A DNA stretch of 64,000 bases from assembly GCF_000364165.2 (NCBI RefSeq), contig NZ_CP097810.1, positions 1-64,000 on the forward strand, given 5' to 3'. A model generated the notes under the pieces. The model saw only the letters and a program-made list of their open reading frames with translations. It did not search any database and had not been told where the DNA came from. Shown here piece after piece: positions 18,078-28,181 of this stretch. The stretch is from Clostridium sp. MD294. Lineage in GTDB: Bacteria; Bacillota; Clostridia; Lachnospirales; Anaerotignaceae. The position numbers were made by a program, and so were the translations under genes. How positions within the stretch are numbered: the stretch's first letter is position 1; the number at the start of each line of letters is the position of its first letter.

Positions 18078-20336
18078 CTATTCATTTGTAGTATTATCTT
18101 CTTCGTCTTCTTTTTCTCCCATTGTCAGAGTAATTTTTGTACCTAATTCTACAGAAACACCATATTTAGGACTTTGCGACAACACAACACCTTTTGTTTT
18201 TTCTTTGTCTGCTTCTGCTTCAAATCCACTATCATTTAATAAAGTAACTGCTTCTGTATAAGTTTTTCCTCTTACATCTGGTACTGGCATTGTTCCTTCG
18301 TCATCTTCTCCTTTTTCTACATAAAGTGTAATTTGACTGCCTTCTTCTACTTGTGTACCACCATGAGGAAATTGATTTACTACTACATTGCCTGTACCTA
18401 CTGTTTGATAATTTAAGTTTTTACTATCTAATGATAACAGTGTAGAAAAAATATCAGAACCTGTATAGTCATCTACTGTTACTGTACCTTGTTTTTTATT
18501 AATAATTGTACCATCTTCTGCATAACTTGGCTGTATATTTTTATATTTGATAATACTTTCCATCATTTTTTTTGTCATAGGAACAGGTGTCTGTACACCA
18601 TCTTGATAATTTTCTGGCATATATATCAATGTTAACACAACATATTGTGGATTTTCTACTGGAAAATATGTTAAACAACTTAATGCCCATTTATTATTTT
18701 GTTTACGGCTACCATTTTGTGCTGTACCTGTTTTACCACCAATAGAATAACCTTCTATTTTTGCCTTTTTTCCTGTACCTTCCTCAATCGTTGCTTTCAT
18801 CATAATACGCATAGCATCTGAAGTTTCTCTTGAAATTACATGATTTTTTATTTCAGGTTCATTTTCATAAACAATATTACCATCTTTATCAATAACTTGT
18901 GAAACAACATAAGGTTTCATTAAATTGCCACCATTTATAACTGCTGAAAATGCTGTTATTGCCTGTACTGCTGTAGCATTAAAACCTTGTCCGAATGACA
19001 TTGTTGCTAATTCTACTGGGCCAATAGCATCTTTTGCATATACCGCTTTTGCTGCACTTTCTTCAGCTGGCAAATCAATACCTGTCCTAGAACCAAATCC
19101 AAAATCTTTAAAATATTTATACATGGTTTCTCTACCCATTTTTTGAGAAATATATATCATAGAAGGATTACAAGATTGTGCTAATGCTCCTTGTACATCT
19201 AATACACCATGACCAGAACGCAAATGACAACGCATTGTTTCTTCATACATTTCTACTGCACCAGTACAATTAAAAGTATCTTCAGGGCGAATAATACCTT
19301 CTTCTAATGCTGCAGCTACTGTAACAGGCTTAAATATAGAACCAGGCTCAAAAGAACTCACTACATTAAAATTATTCCACATAGTATTTTTATAATCTAT
19401 TTGGTCTTCATTTGTCATAACTTCCCATTGTTGCTGAAATTCTTCATCAGCCATTGCAGGTATTTCATCAGGGTTATTTAAATCAAATGAATTGGAGTCT
19501 GCCATAGCATATATTTCTCCTGTGTTTGGGTTCATTACCATAATTGCAACGGTTTCAGAAGGCCATTGTTGTGCTGTTTCTTGTACAATAGTTTCAGCAT
19601 ATTGCTGCATGGTATAGTCTATTGTTGTTACGACAGTATTGCCATCTTCTGCATTGTATTCTTGTCTTACCGCCGTACTATTGCCATCATAAGCAATAAA
19701 AGAACGTCCTGGTGTACCTGTCATATATTTATCATAATAATTTTCAATACCCCATTTTGCATCGCCTCTCATAAATCCAATGACATGACAAGCCAATGTT
19801 TTTAAAGGATATGTTCTTTTTGTTGTTTGTTCAAAATAAATACCTATTAATTGTTGTGCTTCTAAACTTTCTTTAATTTCTTTGTCTACACTTTTAGCCA
19901 AAACCTTCCAGCTATTGTCTGTATAAGGTTTTTGTGTTTCTGGATTAATTTGTACACCATGTCTTAATTCTGCATAATCTAGTTCAGGAAAATTTTTTTC
20001 TAATGCTGCAAATGTTTTGTCCTGTTGTTTTTTTCTTGTATCTTCATCAGAATTTGGTAAAGCTAACACACGTGAGTCTAATATAACGTTATATACAATA
20101 GTACTTACAGCAAATGGCTGATTGTTTCTATCTACAATAGAGCCTCTATTCGCTTGTACCATAACATCATAACGGTTAACCTGTTGTTCTTTTGCTCTAT
20201 TTTCAAATTCAGCTCCTTTTACTGTTTTCCAATAATAAACACGACCCCCTAATATTGTCAAAAATATTACAAAAGCAAAAAATGTAAAATATAACCTTCC
20301 CTTAATAGGTGCTATTTTTATTCTTTTTTTCTTCAT
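18078..20336 (-). CDS. Class B penicillin-binding protein with two PASTA domains
   Basis: A 752-residue transpeptidase with one N-terminal membrane helix. The active-site triad is SIFK (333-336), SCN and KTG (GGKTGTAQN). Two PASTA domains follow, at about 615-680 and 685-740, and the tail is acidic. It lies directly after the ftsL-like gene, the usual place of the division transpeptidase FtsI/PbpB, so it is the better candidate for the vegetative septal enzyme. The start ATG has AAAGGAATG upstream. The two PBPs are distinct in length and in their third motif. Confidence 0.9.
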   Translation of the reverse strand: MKKKRIKIAPIKGRLYFTFFAFVIFLTILGGRVYYWKTVKGAEFENRAKEQQVNRYDVMVQANRGSIVDRNNQPFAVSTIVYNVILDSRVLALPNSDEDTRKKQQDKTFAALEKNFPELDYAELRHGVQINPETQKPYTDNSWKVLAKSVDKEIKESLEAQQLIGIYFEQTTKRTYPLKTLACHVIGFMRGDAKWGIENYYDKYMTGTPGRSFIAYDGNSTAVRQEYNAEDGNTVVTTIDYTMQQYAETIVQETAQQWPSETVAIMVMNPNTGEIYAMADSNSFDLNNPDEIPAMADEEFQQQWEVMTNEDQIDYKNTMWNNFNVVSSFEPGSIFKPVTVAAALEEGIIRPEDTFNCTGAVEMYEETMRCHLRSGHGVLDVQGALAQSCNPSMIYISQKMGRETMYKYFKDFGFGSRTGIDLPAEESAAKAVYAKDAIGPVELATMSFGQGFNATAVQAITAFSAVINGGNLMKPYVVSQVIDKDGNIVYENEPEIKNHVISRETSDAMRIMMKATIEEGTGKKAKIEGYSIGGKTGTAQNGSRKQNNKWALSCLTYFPVENPQYVVLTLIYMPENYQDGVQTPVPMTKKMMESIIKYKNIQPSYAEDGTIINKKQGTVTVDDYTGSDIFSTLLSLDSKNLNYQTVGTGNVVVNQFPHGGTQVEEGSQITLYVEKGEDDEGTMPVPDVRGKTYTEAVTLLNDSGFEAEADKEKTKGVVLSQSPKYGVSVELGTKITLTMGEKEDEEDNTTNE

Positions 20337-20346
20337 ATATTATACA

Positions 20347-20922
20347 TCATTCCTTTTTAAATAAACCCACTATTGTTCTTACTAAAGCATTTTCTGTATT
20401 TTTATCTTCTGGCTTTTGTGTATCATCTTTATAGTGAATGGTATAACTTTGTTCTGGAACATCTATGTATTGTATTTGATAAGGCTGAGGCTCTACCATA
20501 CCTAATTTTTCTGTTGCAACTTGCTTTACAGTATCTAAATCCATCTGCTCTGCAACATCAATTGCTAATATTGCATTTTCACTTTTTAAATCTGCTAATC
20601 TATCTTTATATTTTTGTGTTTCTACTCTTTGTGACGTTACTAATGCACTAGACCACATAAAAGCTAATGTTCCACAGAAAAAAACACCTAACACTAAAGC
20701 AACTTTAATACTATAAGCACGGTTTGCTCTACTCTGCATTGCCAAATTTTTTCTAGCAGATGTTTTACTTTTTGGTGCTTTTTTTTGTTTTTTAGTTTGT
20801 TTTTTAGGGGCTGCATATTCTTCTTCTATAGGCTCTATATCATATGCTGCACCACCATGCGTATAATACGCTTTAGCATTTTGATACATTTTTTTAGATA
20901 CTTTTGTTTTTTTAGCTGCCAT
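20347..20922 (-). CDS. ftsL: FtsL-like division protein
   Basis: A 191-residue bitopic protein: a long Lys-rich cytoplasmic N-terminus (about 1-70), one transmembrane helix (VALVLGVFFCGTLAFMWSSALV, about 73-94), then a heptad-like coiled coil (QKYKDRLADLKSENAILAIDVAEQM) and an extracellular tail. FtsL proteins diverge quickly, so the identification rests on topology and on its place between rsmH and the PBP gene. In other bacteria FtsL works with DivIC/FtsB and the septal synthase. The tail of about 60 residues after the coil is longer than in Bacillus FtsL. Confidence 0.75.
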   Translation of the reverse strand: MAAKKTKVSKKMYQNAKAYYTHGGAAYDIEPIEEEYAAPKKQTKKQKKAPKSKTSARKNLAMQSRANRAYSIKVALVLGVFFCGTLAFMWSSALVTSQRVETQKYKDRLADLKSENAILAIDVAEQMDLDTVKQVATEKLGMVEPQPYQIQYIDVPEQSYTIHYKDDTQKPEDKNTENALVRTIVGLFKKE

Positions 20923-20943
20923 ATTTTATAACACTTCCTTATT

Positions 20944-21876
20944 TTAGATTTTTTCCAAAACACGCAATTTTGCACTTCTGGAACGATAATTTTGTTCCAG
21001 TTCCTCCTCACTAGGCAATATTGGTTTTGTTGTAATGACTTTTGCTATGGGTTTTTTATTACAAATGCAAATAGGAAATTCTTTAGGACAAGTACAAGGA
21101 TTTTGCTGTAAACGAAAAGCATTTTTTACAATTCGGTCTTCTAATGAATGAAATGTAATAATGCAAAGTCTTCCTTGTACATTCAATAATTCCACAGAAC
21201 TCATAATTGCCTTTTCCAATACTTCTAGTTCTTTGTTTACTTCTATGCGTATTGCTTGAAATGTTCTTTTTGCTGGGTGAGGGCCATCTTTTCTAGCTCC
21301 CTTTGGTATTGCCTTTTTAATACATTCTACTAATTCAAATGTAGTTTGTATTGGTTTTTGTTTTCTTTGTTCCACTATAAATTTTGCAATTCTTTTTGCC
21401 CAGCGTTCTTCTCCATATTTCCATATCAGTTGATATAGCTGTTCTTCACTATAGGTATTGATAACATCATATGCTGAAAAATCGCTTGTATTATCCATTC
21501 TCATATCTAATGCTGCATTATTTTGATAAGAAAAACCTCTTTCACTTTCATCAAGCTGATAAGAAGAAACTCCTATATCCAATAATATACCATCTACTTT
21601 ATCAATACCTAACTGCTGCAATATTGATTTTATATTTACAAAATTGTCGTGAACAAATGTTATTTTTTGTAAATGTTGTTTTAATGTTTGTTTTGCTGCC
21701 TCATGAGCTTGTAAATCTTGGTCTATAGCAATTAGTTTTCCTGTAGTCAATTTTTGACATATAGCAAGAGAATGTCCTCCTCCTCCCATAGTGCCATCTA
21801 CATAAATACCATCTGGCTTAATGTTTAAATTTTCAATACATTCTTTTAATAACACTGATATATGATGAAATTCCAT
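20944..21876 (-). CDS. rsmH: 16S rRNA (cytosine1402-N4)-methyltransferase
   Basis: Methylates C1402 of 16S rRNA using S-adenosylmethionine. 310 residues, with the SAM-binding motif [34 protein letters not shown]-type core, and the C-terminal signature [16 protein letters not shown]. It is the first gene of the dcw-type cluster here. No mraZ lies in front; the 149-bp upstream gap (21877-22025) leads to lgt. The start ATG has AGGAGTG upstream at long spacing. Confidence 0.97.
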   Translation of the reverse strand: MEFHHISVLLKECIENLNIKPDGIYVDGTMGGGGHSLAICQKLTTGKLIAIDQDLQAHEAAKQTLKQHLQKITFVHDNFVNIKSILQQLGIDKVDGILLDIGVSSYQLDESERGFSYQNNAALDMRMDNTSDFSAYDVINTYSEEQLYQLIWKYGEERWAKRIAKFIVEQRKQKPIQTTFELVECIKKAIPKGARKDGPHPAKRTFQAIRIEVNKELEVLEKAIMSSVELLNVQGRLCIITFHSLEDRIVKNAFRLQQNPCTCPKEFPICICNKKPIAKVITTKPILPSEEELEQNYRSRSAKLRVLEKI

Positions 21877-22025
21877 ACTCTTACACTCCTAGATGGTTTT
21901 TATTATTTTATCCCTATTGTAATACAAATGTAACAAAAATACAAGAATAAACTCTCAAACCATTCACTTTTTTCGCCATATATAGTGCTGTTTCTACACA
22001 GTTATACACAGCATAATATTTTATA

Positions 22026-22880
22026 TCAAACTACTTTTGAGCTTTTACCTCTATACCAAAGCAATACTATAGCACCTACTATTAGCAATGCTGACAGAAG
22101 TTGTGAAACAGCAAAATTTGCTATTTTTAATTGGTCTGTTCTCAGTGCTTCAATCCATACTCTGCCACAGGCATATCCTAATAAATATAAACCAAATATT
22201 TCTCCATTAAATTTTTTTCTTTTTTTCATTATAAAAAGCAACACAAATACACACATATTCCACATAGACTCATACAAGAATGTAGGGTGTACTTGTATAT
22301 ATTCTGTACCATTTATTGTTACCACTTTCTCTAATACAGAAGCTGAAACATTATGCACCTGCTCTTTTAAATATCTCATAGCAAAAATATTGTTTGTATA
22401 TCCTCCAAATGCTTCCCTATTAAAAAAATTCCCCCATCTACCTATAATTTGCCCCAATAATAAACTAGGTGCTGCGGTATCTGCTACTAACCAAAAATTC
22501 AATTTTTTTATTTTAGTATATACAATTACTGTAATAATTCCTGCAATAATTCCGCCATATATTGCAAGGCCACCTTCTCTTAATGCAAATATTTTAAGTG
22601 GTTGACTGGCATAAAATTCCCAAGAAAATATTACATAATATAATCTTGCACCAATCACAGAAAAAATCACACCAAATAGTGCAATATCTATATAATTCTC
22701 TGGATTTTGTTGTGTTCTTTTTGCTTCATGTATCGCTAATGCTAATGCAACTAATACACCACTTCCTATAATTACACCATACCAATATACATCATATCCA
22801 AATATCTGAAATATCACTCTACTTAAATGCTCGATTTTAATTCCCAAATGCGGAAACCATATTTCTGGCATATTTCCCAT
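22026..22880 (-). CDS. lgt: Prolipoprotein diacylglyceryl transferase
   Basis: Transfers diacylglycerol from phosphatidylglycerol to the lipobox cysteine of prolipoproteins. 284 residues, about seven transmembrane helices, with GGLAIYGGIIAG and the signature GRWGNFFNREAFGG. The start has AAAGGAG. It lies 35 bp after the M16 gene pair on the same strand and is probably co-transcribed with it. Confidence 0.97.
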   Translation of the reverse strand: MGNMPEIWFPHLGIKIEHLSRVIFQIFGYDVYWYGVIIGSGVLVALALAIHEAKRTQQNPENYIDIALFGVIFSVIGARLYYVIFSWEFYASQPLKIFALREGGLAIYGGIIAGIITVIVYTKIKKLNFWLVADTAAPSLLLGQIIGRWGNFFNREAFGGYTNNIFAMRYLKEQVHNVSASVLEKVVTINGTEYIQVHPTFLYESMWNMCVFVLLFIMKKRKKFNGEIFGLYLLGYACGRVWIEALRTDQLKIANFAVSQLLSALLIVGAIVLLWYRGKSSKVV

Positions 22881-22915
22881 ACAAATTCTCCTTTCTACTT
22901 TTCTTATTTATGGTA

Positions 22916-24181
22916 TTATTTTACAACAGAAATTGTCATGTTATTTTCTAAAAAATCTTTTTGAAAAACTCTTTGTATTTCTTCTTTTTTAATACTTTTC
23001 AATGTATGAAATCCATCAAACAAATCTCTGTTTTTTAATGCAAGTTCTAGTTGACTCATACAAATAGCATAAATAGAATTAAATCCCCTCACCATTCTAC
23101 CGACTTGTTTGTTTTTGGCTCTTTCAAAAACTTCTTGTGAAATGCCTTCTTTTTGTATTTTTTCTATTTCTTTTAATAATAATTCTGCTGTTTTTTCAGC
23201 ATATTTTCCTGTTGCTGAAAATGCAGTAAAAGCATATCCATCACCAGAAAAAAATTCACAATCTACAGTTTGCTGTATCCATTGCTTTTGATAGGCTTGT
23301 TCAAAAAAAGGAGAACTTTCTCCTGCTAATATATCCATAGCCATACGCATCAAATAAATTTGTTTTAAATTTTTGCTTTCTTCTAAAGGTTTTTGTTTAA
23401 ATCCTATTTGAAATATAGGCTCTACTAATGACATATTTTTTTCACAATATTGTTTTACTACGCTTTCTGGCTCTTTTTCAAATAGAGATACTGCTCTATG
23501 TCCATTAGTGGGCTTCATAATTTTATCTGCTATTTCTAATACTTCATCACTTTGTATATCTCCTGCACAAACTAGACAAAAATTTTCTGGTGTATAATAG
23601 GCCTCATAACTTTTTTGAAGTATTTCTTTTGTTACTTGTTGTATAGAATTTACAGTACCTGCAATAGGATTTTTTACAGTATGATTGTGATACATATTTT
23701 CCAGCAAATTAAAAAACACTATCCAACTTGGTTCATCTTGATACATTGTAATTTCACTTGCTATAATCTTTTTTTCCTGCTCTGTAGATTGTTGTGTAAA
23801 ATGTGTATGTTGCACAAATGATAACAACAATTTTAAATTCAATTCAAAATTTTTTTGACAAGAAAAATAATATGCTGTTTTTTGAAAATCTGTAAAAGCA
23901 TTTGCTGTAGCAGACTGTTTCGAAAATGCTGTAAAAGCATCTCCCCAAGATTGTTCAAAAAGTTTATGTTCTATAAAATGTGCTGTACCTAAAGGCATAT
24001 CGTGCTTTTGTTCTTCTGTAGGTCTTCTATAAACAATATCATTTGAACCAAATTTTGTACAAAGTACTGCCATTTTTTCTCCATATCCATTCTTGGGAAT
24101 TATATAACATTTCATACCAGATGACAACTTTTTTGTAATAATGGTATCTCCTATTACATTATTTTCTTTTCTCATTTCCAT
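22916..24181 (-). CDS. M16-family zinc peptidase (YfmH type)
   Basis: A 421-residue single-chain M16 protein with an intact inverted zinc motif HFIEH (in GTAHFIEHKLFEQ), and later the second half-domain fold. It pairs with the gene at 24196-25446, which lacks the motif; active/inactive pairs are the rule in this family (YmfF/YmfH, AlbE/AlbF in Bacillus). The start ATG has AAAGGAGTG. The natural substrate is unknown. In some annotations the family is linked to EF-P modification or to peptide maturation; nothing here decides it. Confidence 0.88.
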   Translation of the reverse strand: MEMRKENNVIGDTIITKKLSSGMKCYIIPKNGYGEKMAVLCTKFGSNDIVYRRPTEEQKHDMPLGTAHFIEHKLFEQSWGDAFTAFSKQSATANAFTDFQKTAYYFSCQKNFELNLKLLLSFVQHTHFTQQSTEQEKKIIASEITMYQDEPSWIVFFNLLENMYHNHTVKNPIAGTVNSIQQVTKEILQKSYEAYYTPENFCLVCAGDIQSDEVLEIADKIMKPTNGHRAVSLFEKEPESVVKQYCEKNMSLVEPIFQIGFKQKPLEESKNLKQIYLMRMAMDILAGESSPFFEQAYQKQWIQQTVDCEFFSGDGYAFTAFSATGKYAEKTAELLLKEIEKIQKEGISQEVFERAKNKQVGRMVRGFNSIYAICMSQLELALKNRDLFDGFHTLKSIKKEEIQRVFQKDFLENNMTISVVK

Positions 24182-24195
24182 GTTTTTTCACTCCT

Positions 24196-25446
24196 TTACT
24201 GTAAAAAATAAATGGTATTTAAACACAGTTGTTTTGCTCTTTTTTGTATATCTTGTTCTGTTACCTGTTCTATTTCTTTTATAAATTGTTCTATTGTCCT
24301 ATTTGTTTTTAATATCCATTCATTTAATGCAAAATCCATCAAAGCCGTTTGACTATCTTTCATTGAAATATAATATCGTATGATACTTTGTTTTGCTTGT
24401 TCTAGTTCTTGTTTTTCTATTGTTTTCTCTTGTAATGATTTCAAAGAATTTTTTATCATTTCAACTGCTTTATTATAATATTGTTTTTCTATACCTGCCT
24501 TTACCATAAGTATAGGACATAATCTAAACAAAAAAGAATTGATGTCATAACAGGCTCCCTCTTTTTCTCTCACATTTTGAAATAAAAGCGATGTAGGACT
24601 GCCCCCAAATAATTCATTACAAATCAAAAGAGAAGCAAATTCTTTTTGTTCTGGCATTACATTGGTATCAAATCCTAATACAATACGGCTTTGTGCTGTA
24701 TGAAGTGTTTGTTTCACTTGTTTGATTTCTTTGTTTTGTTTTAAAATAATAGGCTCTGTTTGCCATAAAAAATCACTTTGAAAAGGCATTTTATTTGCTA
24801 ATTCTATCATATCATTTTTTTGTTGTTTTTCTCCTGTCATAAATATTTCTACTTTAGAGTGTTTTATGATATTTTTATAGTGCATTAGTAATACCATTTC
24901 ATCTATTTCTTTTATGTCTTCTATATAGCCATCTGCAAATATACCAAAAGCATTTTCTTTGCACATTTCTTCTAAACATCGTATTTTAGCATATTCTTTT
25001 TTATCATCTTGTCTACTTTTTATTTTTTCTTCTAGTATTTTCTTTTCTCTCTGTACTATTTTTTTAGGAAATCCTTTTCCTTCTTGCAATGGTGCAAACA
25101 ACATATTTTGTAAAAAATCAAATCCTTGTTTTAATAACTCTTTTTCATATTTTACTGTTTCTAAATAAAAAAACAATATTTGTTCTTGTCCCTTTTTCAA
25201 TATAGAAACATCAAACACACTTCCTAGCATATCGTCCATTTTTTGGCTGACCTCTCTTTTAGAAGGATATTTTTTACAGCCATTTTTTAATACTTCTGCT
25301 AATAGAGCTGTTTTTGTAGTATTTTGTCTAGTAAGAGGTATTCTTAAAAGTATAGTAATCACATTTGTTTTAAATTGTTGTTCTTCTAAAAAATGAATGT
25401 GACATTGTTGTATTGATTTTTTTTGTTCCTGTATTGTTATTGTCAT
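24196..25446 (-). CDS. M16-family peptidase-like protein without zinc motif (YfmF type)
   Basis: 416 residues, M16 fold by its position and overall pattern (ALLAEVLKNGCKKYPSKREVSQKMDDMLG; VREKEGACYDINSF). The expected HxxEH is replaced by LLAEVL, so it should be catalytically inactive and act as the structural partner of the downstream M16 enzyme, 14 bp away. The start ATG has GAGGTG. It is the first gene of a leftward unit with lgt and diverges from spoVAA across a 176-bp gap. Confidence 0.85.
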   Translation of the reverse strand: MTITIQEQKKSIQQCHIHFLEEQQFKTNVITILLRIPLTRQNTTKTALLAEVLKNGCKKYPSKREVSQKMDDMLGSVFDVSILKKGQEQILFFYLETVKYEKELLKQGFDFLQNMLFAPLQEGKGFPKKIVQREKKILEEKIKSRQDDKKEYAKIRCLEEMCKENAFGIFADGYIEDIKEIDEMVLLMHYKNIIKHSKVEIFMTGEKQQKNDMIELANKMPFQSDFLWQTEPIILKQNKEIKQVKQTLHTAQSRIVLGFDTNVMPEQKEFASLLICNELFGGSPTSLLFQNVREKEGACYDINSFLFRLCPILMVKAGIEKQYYNKAVEMIKNSLKSLQEKTIEKQELEQAKQSIIRYYISMKDSQTALMDFALNEWILKTNRTIEQFIKEIEQVTEQDIQKRAKQLCLNTIYFLQ

Positions 25447-25622
25447 AGTTATTTCACCTCAATATTATATAATTACTTATTCTTTTCTATTCTTCTTCAA
25501 AATATCCAAATAAAAAACACAATATATATCTTTTCTATTTCACACAGTAACATGGAAATAAAAAGCAGTATGTATTTTATGTTTTTAGAAATAATAAAAA
25601 GTAAAAAAGGTGGTGATAAATA

Positions 25623-26246
25623 TTGGATATTTATATCAAACCGAATGAAAAAATAGCAATCACAGGTAGAAAAATAGTCTACCTTAAAGAAATAGGAGAA
25701 ATTTGGATACCTGAACAAAGTACTGCTTGTATAGAAAATTTAGTAATATTTGAAATACCAGAAGATACAGAAAAAACGTATTTAATTAGTGTAATGGATA
25801 TTATAAAAGCCATTACACTAAAATTTCCTGATGCTACTATAAATAACGTAGGAGAAATGGATATATTAGTGGAGTATAAACAAAAAAAACAATCACAAAA
25901 TAAACTATGGCTTTATACTAAAATTGCTTCTATTGCCATTATATTATTTTCAGGTGCATCTACTTCTATTATGTCATTTCATTCTGATGCACAAATACCT
26001 AAAATATTCCAAAATTATTACTATATTTTTTTTGGAGAATATAATGATATGCCTTTGATATTGGCAATTCCTTACACCATAGGGCTAGGTGTAGGTATTA
26101 TATTATTTTTTAATCATTTTTCAAAAATATATGTTACAAAAGACCCTACTCCTATTGAAATTGAAATGACAACATATGAAAAAGAAACAAACACAAGTAT
26201 TATTGACGCTTTAAATCGTAAACAAAAAAGTGGTGACAGCTCATGA
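25623..26246 (+). CDS. spoVAA: Stage V sporulation protein AA
   Basis: First gene of the spoVA operon, whose products form the spore inner-membrane channel for Ca-dipicolinic acid. 207 residues with a soluble N-terminal domain (about 1-95), then two membrane segments and an acidic tail. The start is TTG 25623 after AGGTGGTG; no ATG fits. It overlaps spoVAB by 4 bp. Forespore (sigma-G) control is expected from known biology, but I could not find a convincing sigma-G promoter in the 176-bp upstream gap. Confidence 0.9.
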   Translation: MDIYIKPNEKIAITGRKIVYLKEIGEIWIPEQSTACIENLVIFEIPEDTEKTYLISVMDIIKAITLKFPDATINNVGEMDILVEYKQKKQSQNKLWLYTKIASIAIILFSGASTSIMSFHSDAQIPKIFQNYYYIFFGEYNDMPLILAIPYTIGLGVGIILFFNHFSKIYVTKDPTPIEIEMTTYEKETNTSIIDALNRKQKSGDSS

Positions 26247-26677
26247 ATTTATTTTATACTGTCATATTAGTAGTATTAGGACTTGCTTCTGGTGGCGTAG
26301 TAGCAGGAGGTATATTTGCATTTATTTCTGCTATAGGAATTGTGCCTCGTATGGCAAAAAGGACAAATACACAAAAATACATTCCTTTTTATGAAGATGC
26401 CATAACATTAGGAGGTATATTTGGCACTACAACGCTATTTGTTAGATACCATTTACCTATTGGCAATATTTGTGCAGCTATATTTGCTTTTGCCAATGGT
26501 ATATTTGTGGGTTGTTTAGCACTTGCATTAGCAGAAGTGTTAAATGTCATTCCTATTTTTTTAAGGCGTTCTCGCATAGTAAGAGGCATACCTATATTTA
26601 TTTGTTCTATAGCTTTTGGCAAAATACTAGGCTCTATGTTGTATTTTACAATAAAAGGATTTTTTATAATGAATTAA
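26243..26677 (+). CDS. spoVAB: Stage V sporulation protein AB
   Basis: A 144-residue membrane protein with about four hydrophobic segments and the SpoVAB-type sequence SGGVVAGGIFAFISAIGIVPRM. The ATG overlaps the spoVAA stop (ATGA). SpoVAA and SpoVAB are absent from many Clostridia, so their presence places this organism among those with the longer Bacillus-like operon. Confidence 0.9.
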   Translation: MNLFYTVILVVLGLASGGVVAGGIFAFISAIGIVPRMAKRTNTQKYIPFYEDAITLGGIFGTTTLFVRYHLPIGNICAAIFAFANGIFVGCLALALAEVLNVIPIFLRRSRIVRGIPIFICSIAFGKILGSMLYFTIKGFFIMN

Positions 26678-26690
26678 GGAGGGAATACAA

Positions 26691-27137
26691 TTGGAAGAAA
26701 CAACACAAGCAAAACAAATGTACGATAAAATGGTAAAAGAGGCCTCTCCAGATAGCCCTATTGTACTAAATTGTATTAAGGCATTTGTGTCAGGTGGCAT
26801 TATATGCACAATAGGACAGCTTTTAAGAAATTATATTGAAACATTTTCACTAGGAGAAGACACAACTTCTTTAATTGTTTGTATTATACTAATATTGGCT
26901 TCTGCTATATTAACAGGATTAGGTATTTATGGTAAATTAGGAAAATACTGTGGAGCTGGTACTATCGTTCCTATTACAGGATTTGCTAATTCTGTAGTAT
27001 CACCTGCTATAGAGTTTAAAAAAGAAGGTCTTGTATTTGGTATGGCAGCAAAAATGTTTTTAATTGCAGGGCCAGTAATTGTATATGGTACATTGACATC
27101 TATTATAGTAGGATTAGTATACTATTTTGTATCTTAA
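26691..27137 (+). CDS. spoVAC: Stage V sporulation protein AC
   Basis: A 148-residue inner-membrane protein with about four transmembrane helices; the family member in Bacillus behaves as a mechanosensitive channel for DPA release. Matches include FVSGGIICTIGQLLRNY and GAGTIVPITGFANSVVSPAIEF. The start is TTG 26691 behind AAGGAGGG. It is related to SpoVAE downstream, which shares GGAICVIGQ. Confidence 0.93.
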   Translation: MEETTQAKQMYDKMVKEASPDSPIVLNCIKAFVSGGIICTIGQLLRNYIETFSLGEDTTSLIVCIILILASAILTGLGIYGKLGKYCGAGTIVPITGFANSVVSPAIEFKKEGLVFGMAAKMFLIAGPVIVYGTLTSIIVGLVYYFVS

Positions 27138-27150
27138 GGTGGTGAAAAAT

Positions 27151-28170
27151 ATGAAAAATAAACGTATTGGCACACAAACAGTAAAATTATATCAGCCAGT
27201 TGTTATTACAGGAGTATCCTCTGTAGTTGGGCCAAAAGAAGGGGAAGGTCCTTTAGGCAATCTTTTTGACAAAGTCGCACAAGAAGCATTATATGGTGAA
27301 GACAGTTGGGAAAAAGCAGAAAGCAAATTTGTCACAGAGGCATTACAATTAGCAGTAGAAAAAGCAGGCAAAAAAATGGAAGATATAGATTATATATTAT
27401 GTGGTGATTTACTTAATCAATGTACAGGTACCACATTTGGTATTAAAGATTTTAAAGTTCCCTATTTTGGACTATTTGGAGCGTGTTCTACTATGGGGGA
27501 ATCTATGAGTTTAGGTGCTATGTTATTAGATGGAGGATTTGCAGAAAATGTTTTAGTAGGTGCTTCTAGTCATTTTTGTGCAGCAGAAAAACAATTTCGA
27601 TTTCCCCTTGCACTAGGAACACAAAGGCCTCCCAGTGCTACATGGACAGTAACAGGAGATGGCTCAGCTGTATTATCTAAAACAGGAAAAGGTCCCGTTA
27701 TTACAGAAATTACAACTGGTAAAATTGTAGATATGGGTGTAACTGATACTATGAACATGGGGGCAGCTATGGCTCCCGCAGCAGTAAATGTACTAACGGC
27801 ACACTTTAAAGATACGGGCAGACAGCCTAGTTATTATGATGTTATCGCTACAGGCGATTTAGGTTATATTGGAAAGCAACTTGTAATAGAGCTTATGGCA
27901 AAAGAAGGGTATGAAATGGGAGAAAATTTTACAGATTGTGGTATTGAAATATTTGATAAAGAAAATCAAGATACCCATTCTGGTGGAAGTGGCTGTGCTT
28001 GTTCTGCAGTAACATTTGCAAGTTATTTTTATAAAAAATTACAAGAGGGTACTATAGGCAGAATGTTATTTTTGCCTACAGGTGCTTTAATGAGCCCTAC
28101 CACATCTCAACAAGGTTCTACTATTCCCGGTATTGCACATGGTGTAGTAATTGAAAGTAGAACAGAATAG
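27151..28170 (+). CDS. spoVAD: Stage V sporulation protein AD
   Basis: A 339-residue DPA-binding protein with a thiolase-like fold. The thiolase-type sequence includes FGLFGACSTMGESMSLGAMLL and the C-terminal HSGGSGCACSAVTF. ATG 27151 is preferred to the in-frame upstream start at 27127 because AAGGTGGTG lies just before it and the upstream start falls inside spoVAC. It works with SpoVAC and SpoVAE at the spore inner membrane. Confidence 0.95.
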   Translation: MKNKRIGTQTVKLYQPVVITGVSSVVGPKEGEGPLGNLFDKVAQEALYGEDSWEKAESKFVTEALQLAVEKAGKKMEDIDYILCGDLLNQCTGTTFGIKDFKVPYFGLFGACSTMGESMSLGAMLLDGGFAENVLVGASSHFCAAEKQFRFPLALGTQRPPSATWTVTGDGSAVLSKTGKGPVITEITTGKIVDMGVTDTMNMGAAMAPAAVNVLTAHFKDTGRQPSYYDVIATGDLGYIGKQLVIELMAKEGYEMGENFTDCGIEIFDKENQDTHSGGSGCACSAVTFASYFYKKLQEGTIGRMLFLPTGALMSPTTSQQGSTIPGIAHGVVIESRTE

Positions 28171-28181
28171 GAGGTGATATT

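Noticed and set aside
25447-25622. Sigma-G promoter before spoVAA
   Set aside because: Expected from biology, but no convincing pair of -35 and -10 elements could be found by eye.
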